Assembly: GCA_022661535.1 (NCBI GenBank) | Contig: JAKULF010000016.1 | Coordinates: 372,001-436,000 of the forward strand | Source: Eutypa lata | Lineage: Eukaryota; Ascomycota; Sordariomycetes; Xylariales; Diatrypaceae | Length of the DNA: 64,000 nucleotides | Reading direction: 5' to 3' | In this document: positions 11,458-21,322 of the stretch, piece after piece | Numbering within the stretch: position 1 is the stretch's first letter | How the letters are laid out: every line of letters begins with the position of its first letter | Made by a program: the position numbers and the translations under genes | Notes under the pieces: model-generated | Told to the model about the DNA's origin: nothing | The model's input: the letters and a program-made list of their open reading frames with translations, nothing else | Database searches by the model: none

Positions 11458-11494
11458 TAAGTCACTCTGCCTTATGGCCACACCAAAGATATAC
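11458..11494 (-). repeat. Right 37-bp terminal inverted repeat
   Basis: Reverse complement of the left copy at 8130-8166, with two transitions. It marks the right end of the degraded element. Confidence 0.9.
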
Positions 11495-12923
11495 TAAACC
11501 CCTCCTGTGAAAATTCTGTGCTCCCTATTTCGAGCCTCGTCTCAGAAGATGCTGGTTCCTTACTGGCTGAACTCGCCGAAGCCGCTAGAGCCAAGGCTTA
11601 ACAACCCTTGTTGCTATTACTGAATGTTATTGTTCTTGGCTTACTTGTCTGTAACGTCATTGCCACCTTACCATGAATAGCGTGTCGTAGTTGGCATACG
11701 CCATTATAGCAAGCCGTCAATTAGGGTACAAAATCACGCTTGTCCTTATGAAGGTCATGTCCTAATTGAAGGTTAGAAATTCTGCTCGCTAACTGTCCGG
11801 GTAAGGTTAGCCCTCCTGCTTTCGATAATTATGTCAAATAAAACATGTCTCCCCAACTTCACGGAATAGTCAAGATTCTGCCTGCTGTCTCCTGAACACG
11901 AGAATACCCCTCGACTTGAATTGTTACTTACAATGGGCAGTTATACGTAGCCTACTTACTATGATCGCGATTGCCTCTTCCAGATCTTCCCATTCTATCT
12001 TGATGCCAATCCCTGGATTTGACACGACAAATGGACTTTAGGCTTTATGAGGCTTCCTAATTTATAGCAAAGTATGAGAAGGTAGATAGAGCTTGATGAC
12101 AACACTCTTTCTTGGCGACTTCATAAAGTGCTATGGCGCAAGTTCGCTCTTATTCTTCAATGTCACTATTCTTCTTTCGAGCCATGGATGTTATATAAGT
12201 AGCACCCGCAAGCGCTGGTTAGGGGTTCAATCTACAGTAGGCATGTGGGCAAATGTCAATATACCGTACAAAGTAATCAATCCCAAGCGATTCGCCGCAT
12301 GTCCGGCTTTTGGCTGTTGAATAGGTTCTAGGTTTTGTTTCGCGGTGGCGTCTTGGCCCCTTAGCCTCTTCGGTGCCTTAAAACGAATGTTAACCATGAA
12401 ACAATCTTATATGCCTCTATCGACACCAAGTGTATTCTTAAAGACATTAATATCGTGCTTAGATAGAATGTTCCGGCTGCCGATGTCAGAAAACTCAAGC
12501 ATGTTAAGCAACGGAACGACACCAGCAGCAACGACAGCCTGTTCGCAAAAAGTAGCACTCTAGAACAATTGGATAACCCCACTTAAAAAGCTATCAGCCA
12601 ATAGCCAATCATTGGCCTCACCAGTGGGAAAGAAAATCAATCACAAGCGCTTAGTGCAATCAGTCCGGTCATCCTCTTAATTGAAGAGCTTCGTAACCTG
12701 GTCGACTATGATGATCAGTCTTAAAGGAAGCAGTCCACAGTCTTGACAGTTGGTTCATTTCATCCAAAGTACTAGACTCACGGTGCCTGTATCTATCTTC
12801 ACATCCAACATCATCTAGTCTCGAGACGCACCAGCGCGCGCACCGAGGCTCAGTATACCTAATCGAATACTATCGACCGTTTCTTGTCCTCCAAATAATT
12901 CCCTCACACTCCCAAATTATATC
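11495..12923. other. Gap right of the element; no supportable gene
   Basis: Normal base composition resumes here. A short open stretch on the plus strand runs from the inverted repeat into a stop at 11601, ending in an alanine-rich LAELAEAARAKA; it could be the tail of a gene interrupted by the element, but its left part is not recognisable. Two frames of about 70 codons at 12093-12563 have no family resemblance. The last 100 bp are the promoter of the kinase gene. Confidence 0.5.
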
Positions 12924-14355
12924 ATGTCTTCGACCGAGTCATCTGTATCGTCACCAACTTCAGAGGATATAGACGGGGACAACCTGGAAACCTTCCCCGA
13001 CAATGGCCTTAGACTGGAAATGGCGCCTTTTGGTCTGGAGAAGCTCCATGATTACGAACATGGCGGCCACCATCCTGTTCATCTCGGTGATGTCATCAAT
13101 GAACGCTATCGAATCATGCACAAGCTAGGGAATGGCGGTTTTGCCAACGTCTGGCTTTGCCGAGATATACAAGACAGTGGGTTCCAATATGTGGCCCTGA
13201 AATTACTCATGGCCGAAACATCGACCTTGGACTATGGCGAGCTCCATCTCGGCGAACTGAGAAACGCGTTGGGTCCCAGTGATTGTGATTGTGATGGGGC
13301 GGCCTATATCTCTCTACCTCTCGACCAATTCAATATCCAGGGCCCCAATGGAAGTCACCTCTGTCTTGTATTTCCCGTGCTCGGACCTAGTGTCGCGCTC
13401 GGCCTCTTTGATTCAGGGGACCCTGATAGTGTGCTAAAAGGCATTTGCCTTAAGGTTGTAAAGGCATTAGGATTTCTCCATCAGCACGAGATATGTCACG
13501 GAGGTGAGAATTCCTATTAGACCATCTCCAAGCGCCACAACATACTCAATACTGACAGATTTCACGCCTGCCAATATTCTACACAAAGTCTCAGGCCTCC
13601 AAGGCTGCTCAGAAGAGGAAGTTATTCGAGCTCTGGGGGAGCCTGTGCAGAACAGAGTCATACAGCAGTCGGGAGAAACCCACGACGAGACAACTGCACC
13701 TCAATATCTAGTCTATCCCGTTCGGTGGTGCGACGTGGATAGCCGCCATATTAGCCCAGAACCCTGCATTATCGACTTCGGAGAGTCCTTCAGAACATCT
13801 GACCCTCCAGAAGATCTTGGTATCCCCAGGCCATATCGCAGCCCAGAAGTCATCTTGGAGAAGGCCGCCGGCGTTGGCTCGGATCTCTGGGCACTGGGCT
13901 GTACACTTTTCGAGATCCGTACGGGTCGGAAGATTTTCAATCTATTTGATGACGACGACGACGAGTACCTCCACGCCATGGTCCAGGTTTTGGGACCGCT
14001 TCCGGAGCCGTGGTGGTCTACCACCTGGCAGAAACGGAAGGCCATATACCGGGACACGCCAGACGGGCAGGGCCGTGCAGTTACCATCATAGACGAAGCT
14101 ACTCGGAAAGCCAACCCGAATTCGACTGTTCATCCCTCCGTAGCCGAAGGTGCGCGATCGCTTCAGGAGGAGGTAGCGTCGGGCTTATGGTATATGTCCC
14201 TGGAGAGCGGGGATTTCGTCCATCGAGACATATCTCCCACCGAGATTAATGTGTTTGGTGCCCTCTTGAGTCGATTGTTACAATACCGACCAGAAGATCG
14301 TATGTCAGCCCAAGAGGCCTCATGTAGCGACTATTTTAGAGGAGCCAATCCGTAA
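12924..14355 (+). CDS. SRPK-like serine/threonine protein kinase, 458 aa
   Basis: Two exons, 12924-13503 and 13559-14355, joined by a 55-bp intron (GTGAGA...GACAG). The kinase fold is readable: glycine loop LGNGGFANVW near residue 70, VALK lysine near 93, catalytic loop CHGDFTPANIL near 193, DFG in IIDFGESF near 265, and PYRSPEV in place of APE, followed by SDLWALGC. As in many fungal SRPK relatives, the loop is HGD rather than HRD; the usual lysine two residues after the Asp is Thr, while the catalytic Asp and the Asn are kept. SRPK enzymes phosphorylate Arg-Ser-rich proteins; such divergent single-copy fungal forms are common and their targets unknown. An acidic run (DDDDDE) occurs near residue 320. 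Confidence 0.88.
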
Positions 14356-14869
14356 GCCGAGTGACGTTCAAGTTAGTCTTATTAATAAACGTTTAGATTT
14401 AACTGGGGTTTGCAATTGTGACGGGCTTTGTTATTCTTACTATAGCCATGATGTATTATCCTGAAATAAAGGTAATTACGTAAGAAAGTTATATAAAGCA
14501 ATAAACCTAGTAAGAATGATGACCATAAAGCCGCCTTTTTTGTATTAAATTTCGCAAATACATTGGGCTTTTATTACATTTTCTTATAATAACTTCAAAA
14601 AATATGAATATAACTTATGATTATATATATTTATAATATGTATCATAATCCTAGCTTAAAAGGCACCTGAAAAGATCATACTACACATCATAGGCAAATA
14701 TAATCTCATCATGAAACCAAACAGAAAGAAAAAAAGAAAGAAAAGAAAAAGCCAAAAGCTTGTCTCTGAGGTTTACACTCGTATAGCACACACCTAATAA
14801 TCCCCTATTTCAAACGAAACCTTGTCAAGTCTCAATCTAATCAACGACCCTAACCAAACGACAATCCCT
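14356..14869. other. Convergent intergenic region
   Basis: The kinase and the first P450 converge here. AT-rich, with a purine run (AAAGAAAGAAAAGAAAA-like) near 14725-14755. I see no gene. Confidence 0.6.
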
Positions 14870-16784
14870 TTAAACAACGATTGCCTGCCTACCAACAGGT
14901 TCATAGTCCCTCCACACCATACCCTCAGGAATAGCCTTCCACTGGTCCTCCCCATCAAGCAGCTCCCTCATCTTCCCCCACTCCGCCCGCACGCGCTCTG
15001 CTTTCTCCGCACTCCTAGGGACGATGTTCGCTTGGAACGGCTTCGGCTGCACGAAATTCCCCTCCGTCAAGTCCCGCATATCAGGCACGACCTCCTGGCC
15101 GGTGGTCTCGTCAACGACCCGGCGGAAGTCGAACGCCCAGAGCAGCCGCGAGATCGCCAGGAAGAGCGATCGGTCCGCGATGTGCATCCCCTGACAGAGG
15201 CGCCGTCCCGCGCCGAAGAGGAAGTGGTCGCGCTGCGTGGCGTCCGAGTTGTTCGCCGCTTCCGCTGATGTCTGGCTGTCGTGGGCCCAGCGGCTGGGAT
15301 CGAAACGGTCTGGATCGGGGTGGCGCTTCGGATCGCGAGTCACGGCCCTATGTGTGTGTGGAGAGTCAATCATATAGAACTGCCCATTCAAATCGACCAC
15401 TTCTTCACTTACCAGACGTTATACACGACCTCGGCACCTTTCGGGATCTTGTACCCCATGTACTCATCATCGCGTATGACAGCATGAGGCACGCCGAGGT
15501 TGGCGGTTGGCATCCAGCGGAAGCTCTCCTTCATGCAGCCGCGGATGTAGGGGAGGTCGGAAAGGTCATTTAAATCAGGTAGCCGGTCTCCACAGACGCT
15601 GTCGAGCTCTGCTTGTGCTTTCTTGACCACCTCGGGGAAACATAGCAGTGCCTGGACGAATCCTACTAGTGTTGCTGCGGTGGTGTCCGAGCCAGCCTCG
15701 AGCAGGGACCCGCTTGTATATCCGGCGAGGCCGTCGGAGAATCCCTCTTGTTCTTGAGCGCGTATGAGGTCGATGCAAAAGCAGGGCTGTTTGTGTGTAA
15801 GCTATTTCAGGATCTAATATGCGGAATTATTAGAATCAATGTTATCGTTTACCTTCGCCGCCCCTGCTCTTAACCTCTCTCTTGTATCTCTGTAGTGTCC
15901 AACGAAAAGGTTCAGTTCTCTCTGATGTAGCTCTTTCGCATGTCGTCTCAGAGGCAACATGAAGTCAGGGAGATATCGAAGTAGAGGGAATACGTCTACT
16001 AGAGCAGCAGTTTTATGACTAATCACTTGCGAGAAACCTTCAAAGTTCTGATGGTATCAGACATCATTAGCACGGTAGGTATATATATATATATATATAT
16101 ATCTTCATGTTAACTCGCTTCATAAAACATACCGTATATAATTGTTTTAGCTTCGGGTCGTCCGGATTGGTGGTGCGAAAACCAAATATCATCTGAGTGG
16201 TCAGGGAATTCGTGTATCTTCGGATATGATCGACGAATCGGTCAGGCTCATCAAGGAACCCCACTAGCATTGCCTTGTTCTCGAGGTCCTGATACGGGAC
16301 ATAGGTCCTTGCGGCCTTGATGTTCAAGCTGTTGTGGACAATCCTGCGCATCATTCGCCACGTCTCGCCATATTTCTAGCGACAGGCGTTGGCAGATGTT
16401 CTCTCCCACTTTTCAAGGTCAAGACTCACTTACCATCAGTAGCATGCGAAACCCCCCGCTGACGACTTGCCCGAGATACAGTTCTGGGCGTGAAGAGTAT
16501 ATCCCGCTACGCTTGTCTAGCAGGTCTTTGATGGCTTGGTCCGAGTTGAGGACAATGACGACCCTCGACCCCAAGATGAGCGAATAAATTGGACCGTATT
16601 CTTTGGCCCACTGCTGGAATTGTAGATACACTTTCTCTTTGTGCAGTAGGTGGAGGTTTCCTATCAAGGGGAGAGTAGGAGGACCAGGAGGACAGCCGCT
16701 TGGCCGTTGCCCAATCTTACTTAGACGCTGGAGAATGAAAACAAGGGGAACAAGAAGTAGAGTCCAAATCATTGATGATTCCAT
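14870..16784 (-). CDS. Cytochrome P450 monooxygenase (CYP64/CYP620-like), 546 aa
   Basis: Five exons: 16434-16784, 16133-16375, 15853-16047, 15413-15786 and 14870-15347; all phases close. ATG 16784 (AAAATGG) is preferred; the frame is open further upstream only to a GTG. The N terminus has a membrane anchor (IWTLLLVPLVFIL) and the proline hinge PPGPPTLPLIGNL. The I-helix reads EAGSDTT, the K-helix ESFR, and the heme loop FLFGAGRRLCQG with the Cys thiolate ligand. The wording resembles fungal P450s annotated as O-methylsterigmatocystin oxidoreductase-like. The enzyme should sit on the ER membrane and insert oxygen into a hydrophobic substrate with electrons from P450 reductase. The substrate cannot be inferred. 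Confidence 0.88.
16080..16102. repeat. (TA)n microsatellite in a P450 intron
   Basis: A perfect TA run of about 11 units lies within the second intron of the first P450 gene, between donor GTATGT at 16132 and the acceptor at 16048. Likely length-polymorphic. Confidence 0.9.
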
Positions 16785-16910
16785 TTTAGCGGAATTAGAA
16801 TGTCCTAGAAAGGAGAAAGAGTTCACACGTATTAGATATATTGAACTTGTTTATTCAAGTCGAGTATCTTTGAGTGTGTGTAGCATTGATAGATAAAGGC
16901 GACACCCCCC

Positions 16911-16917
16911 CTTTATA
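16911..16917 (-). promoter_or_regulatory. TATA box of the first P450 gene
   Basis: TATAAAG preceded by GA on the minus strand, about 127 bp upstream of ATG 16784 and next to a run of G residues. Same spacing as in the monooxygenase gene. Confidence 0.55.
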
Positions 16918-17850
16918 TCAAGAGTTCGTCTGGCGCTAGCCCATCATAAATCTCCTCAGTAATAATACTCAGTCAACATGACATAATATGTGGCCTATAT
17001 ACCTGATCATGAAATTTGCAGCCGGAACATTCATTGGGAGAGTATGCACCACGTAGATAGTCCTCCTACCAATCACTGGTGATTAATTCTTGCCTGTCAC
17101 AGCTACATCGTTTGAGGGGCAACATGGCATGCGGAGAAAGGTGGCATGGTGTTAAAATTGCCCAAACAGATCCAGTCTTGACTCCCCCATACACTACGCC
17201 TGTCAGACGTTCATGCAATGTGAAGAAATATGGTGTAACGCCAAATACTCCGAAGATTGGCGAAGACGACCAATTAGCACAATATATGGTCTGCTTCGAA
17301 CTTCACAGTGCCAAGGTGCTAAACTGTCATCCAAGCCCCTCATACAATGCATGTCAGATTTGGGTACCGCTACAGAATCACAGCAGCCTTTTATACTATC
17401 CGGCATACGACTTTAGCAGCAGTCGAGACTGGTGAGGGGTTAAAAATACCTGGAAATATTGTGCGAGAACCAAATGTATAACCTAATATCTTACACCAAT
17501 GAGATGTTTTAGATTCTAGTATGATATAAGTACTGTGCATATTAGCAAATGATTGCCGTTGCATGTAATTAAAAATATATCATCCACCTTGACATGATAA
17601 TGAGAACTATTCAGATGAGTAAGATAGAAGCATTATTATGTTCATAGACTGGTAAAAGAATCGGAGTCATTAGTATTTGGGAGGTGCAAAACATGGGCAT
17701 CACGTTTGTCGGTGCGATTATATTCACATAAAGCTTGATCCCGCGACTCTTGCCTCCTAGATTTTTGCTTGTCATATTTACTTTCAAAATTCGCGTTCGT
17801 ATCATCCCTAATCATTTCGACACTATTACAAAAATCATTCCCCTATTTTC
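16918..17850. other. Gap between the two P450 genes
   Basis: Upstream region of the first P450 and 3' flank of the second. Short frames at 17079-17435 have no family resemblance. No gene is supported. Confidence 0.55.
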
Positions 17851-19762
17851 CTAACACCTAACCTTCCGAAGCAGAATTTCCTTCGTAACATCAGTCGCAT
17901 TGACAACCCCTATGGAGAGGTTCTTATACGGCGTCTCGACACCCTCAGGCATTTTGATATCGTAGTCCAGAAGCATCCTAGCCAGGATCAACTTGATCTC
18001 GTTGGCCGCGAAGAAACGGCCGGGGCAGGCATGTCGACCGAACCCGAAACTCATGTTCTCCTTCGTGACGCTGACGAACTGGTACTGCTCCCGATTTCTG
18101 TAGCCAATGGGATCCGGCGCATCCGTTGTGCGCAGCTTGTAGAAGCGGTACGGATCGAATGTCTGTATGTAAGCCGTGGGAGTTAACTCATGTAGTCAGA
18201 GTAAAAGTAACGCTAAAGAAACAAAGGGGTGTGGTGTGGTGTGCGATACTAACCTCGGGGTTGGGATAGTGATTCGGGTCTTGCAGTGCTGGGGTGTTCG
18301 CAGCTTCGATATAAGAATGTGCTGGGATGAAAGTCCCGTCCTTTAGTGTTATCGGCTTGAGCGTATATCTTCGGAAACCATCTGTATTCGCGTAAGCACG
18401 GTGTTTTCTTTTCCTTGTCAGCTAGACTGTGTTGCAAGAATGACTAACCGGAAAATGGCGGGTTAAGTCGTTGAGATTCTCGCATGACACTATCAGTCAG
18501 CTTCATATCGAAGAGTGCCTTGGTTGTCATCACACCGCCGTTGTCATTAAGGACTCGTCTCGTTTCATCTCGTATAGCTTCCACGGCTTCCGGATGAGTT
18601 GCTAGGTCGTATAAACTACGAACAAATCAGCTTGAAATTCCAAAATTCAGGGGTTTTTCTAACTCACATCCTGGTAGCAGTGAGTGTCGTCGTGTGTATC
18701 GCCGCCATAGTGAGGAGCAGTTGCATGTGCGTGATATCAGCGACGTCAGTGATTCCCGCAGCTTCGGCTCTGTTCAACAACCACTGAAGCGTATCATCCG
18801 GGAGGGGCTCTCCCGCGACCTTCAGCTGTCTCCTCTCCGCGATTACGGGCTCCAAGAACACCTGCATCTCCTGCCGGTAGCCTCGGAGTCTCACGACCTC
18901 CGGAATGATCCGACTCATGATCGGTCTCATCCACCAGGGCCATTCCTTCAGCCGACCGACAGCTGCGGTGATATCAATCGTGTAGTCGACAGCCGCGCGG
19001 ATGTACTCGGGTTTCCGAGACAAGTCTGGACCTAGGAATATGAGGCCGGAGACGATGGTGACAATGTTGAGGAGGGGCTCCGTGATCTTGACTGGTGTCC
19101 ATTCGTCGCATGGGGGAAACTCTGATTTCACCGTACGGTCTACCTCTTCGGTGAGCCGGTCCGTTAGTCGTGCTAGAGTCGCGTGTCAGCCTGTGTGAAT
19201 GTTATGCGGAAATATGGTTGTAAACTGACGAAGCGCCCGAATCAAATCTGCCTTCACCGTGTGATTGACCACCACCGTCATGGGCTTCCCTGGAAATACA
19301 GCCGTGTAGTCATTTTCGAGGGTCTACAACATTAGCTGCTGACACTAAGTTGGGTAGGCGAACGGATATCGTACATCTTTGAAGGTATGAAGCACATCAA
19401 TTGTGTCATCCGGTAGCTGTCTCAATTCATCCAAGTAACGACCTGGAATGATGATGTGGTCCCCTATTCTCCAGTCAATGACAGAACTAATTCGTGTTTG
19501 GAAGGAATATCAAACCAGAAAGTGTAGTTAATCGATGTATCCTTTCTTTAAACTTCTGATACCCCTCCTGGTATACTGTCGCAGCCGAGAAGAAGTAGTT
19601 CTTCTCTCGTTTGGCTCGCTTGTCCCTTTCTCCAACGAGAGGAAAGTGTCGAATCCTGGCTTCCTTGAGTAAGCGGGGCCAGAGCAGTGCTCCAACAAGC
19701 ACAACAGACGCCACAATCAGCGACATTGGAGCATCGGAGAATAAAACACTGTAGGACCCCAT
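17851..19762 (-). CDS. Cytochrome P450 monooxygenase (ent-kaurene-oxidase/CYP68-like class), 513 aa
   Basis: Seven exons fit: 19516-19762, 19375-19463, 19230-19323, 18668-19172, 18449-18615, 18254-18381 and 17851-18162, giving 513 residues. The donors at 19515 (GTTTGA) and 19229 (GTCAGT) are weak but required by phase. An N-terminal anchor (SLIVASVVLVGALLW) precedes the FPLVGE segment. The I-helix has AAIHTTTLTATR, as in the ent-kaurene oxidase and CYP68/CYP503 relatives, the K-helix RESQRL, the meander FDPYRFY, and the heme loop FGFGRHACPGRF. It belongs to a different P450 class from the gene at 14.9-16.8 kb, so the pair is not a tandem duplicate. Likely an ER oxidase in terpenoid or alkaloid chemistry (inference from the class). 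Confidence 0.87.
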
Positions 19763-21322
19763 GGTTGCATATACTTTGAAATATCTAGAAGTGTGTTTGT
19801 TCGTAAGCTACATCATAAGAATTCGTTTATTTAAAGTCAAATGCAATCAATGGCGACTTGACAGACCTATATCATATATATTTACGACCGAGATGGGAAT
19901 GTGATCACTTAGGACCGCGGGGGCATTCTATTGCCGATATGCACATCCATGCTTCTCCAAAACCCCATGCAGGCTGTTTACAGCGGCGTAGTGGCACGTT
20001 GTCGCAATCCAATCAGGCACTTCCTAATGTTTCTTTTTCAGGCTATTCGCAATTTCTTCTTCTGCTAGGTTTTGCGTATGTGCTTAGCCAATCTGTACTT
20101 TCTCAACCATCAGCGAACCACTTGGTATGTTGTTGAAGTCATCACAGAAAGAGAATAGCTTCATAGGTGCTTTACTTCGACGACTGGTAATTGACTTTTC
20201 TCGAGATCGCCCTCCCCCGATCAATTGATTCCATACATCATCGAGTCTTAATGGTTGTTAATGTTTACCGAATTTGAATTGAACCCTAGCAGCCCTAGCA
20301 GCCTAGTAACATAGAAATCATTGCCGATTCCGATCCCCGGCTCACATAGCAACTTGAACATATTCTCCTTATGCTTATAATATGATCTCTCGCCTATTGG
20401 TGATTCCTATGTTAACATGCCGAGCATGTCGTAGTTAGTGTCCTTAGCGTGACCTTCACCTAAAAGCGCATATTGATATACAGCCGACAGACAGGCAGAG
20501 AGAGAGAGTCAGTCACCCTACCTTCTTCACTCTTGACTCTCTTACATGGACTTTTGAATTCCCGATGCTCTGGACGTTTTACCCCACACCGTATACTGTA
20601 ATCAGCGCCGGGGAACCCAAGGATCCCTTATCGCAACCCCGGACGTGCCATGCGAGGCGAGGAAGGGTTCCCCTCATTCTCCAACGGGGGGGCCACCACC
20701 ACCCCCCGCATTGCATTACATTGATAGACGATTATGACGCCCACAGTTGATATAACGAGTATAGCTCTAGGTACCTACCTACCTATATTATATAATCCCC
20801 CCTCCGGGAAAATTCTTGGGCTCTCCCGTTCGTGGTATGAGTAGGTATTGTGCAAAACAGCGCACAGCGGCAGCACTTGGCATGCGACTGTAGCCTCTTG
20901 GCCGGCTCCCTAGCACCGAGCATCTCCACGCCGAATGACACCATGGGCGATGCAGAAAGCAGGATCGGGAGCTCTCTTTCACTCTCTCGATAGCTGGAAC
21001 CCCGCTCGCGACCTGGGGCCGGACGCAGCAATACTTAAATGGCTGCCTTATGCGGCTGGCGTCGATGGCGTACCGCTTCGATGCGATGGACGATGATCCT
21101 CGACTATCTGTCTGTCTGTCGGAAATCGCCCCGACGATGAATGAGCTGGCCGCTGGTTTGACCGACCGACCGGCCTTGTCCGGTGAAGTGAGGAAGCAGG
21201 GTCTTAATAAATAGTTCGGTGCCCCCTCTTCTCGCTCGTGATTATGTTTCCACGAGTTGTTCATGTAAATAATTACTGCCGTCTACGGCTCGCCTAGAAG
21301 TAATAATCATAATAAATTCATA
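19763..21322. other. Divergent intergenic region between P450 and carboxypeptidase
   Basis: About 1.5 kb of likely promoter sequence for both flanking genes. It contains short simple repeats (GAGAGAGAGAG near 20500, CTGTCTGTCTGT near 21108, ACCTACCTACCTA near 20770). Open frames on the minus strand at 20783-21264 have no family resemblance and overlap each other. Confidence 0.55.

Larger units (their letters stand above)
8130..11494. mobile_element. RIP-degraded element bounded by terminal inverted repeats (3365 bp)
   Basis: From about 8180 to 11390 the sequence is almost only A and T, with long A/T runs. The few remaining C residues are nearly all followed by G or T; CA and TG dinucleotides are almost absent. 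That pattern is the signature of RIP, which converts CpA to TpA in repeated DNA. The block lies between 37-bp inverted repeats at 8130 and 11458, which points to a former DNA transposon with terminal inverted repeats. The interior is too degraded to identify a transposase. No target-site duplication is evident next to the repeats. The last 70 bp before the right repeat escaped mutation. Confidence 0.75.

Noticed and set aside
12093..12582. Overlapping frames of about 70 codons on both strands right of the degraded element
   Set aside because: No family resemblance, no splice continuity, and frames on both strands compete; probably chance or unrecognisable relics.
16785..16826. 14-residue extension of the first P450
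   Set aside because: It would start at a GTG; ATG 16784 directly precedes the membrane anchor and has a good context.
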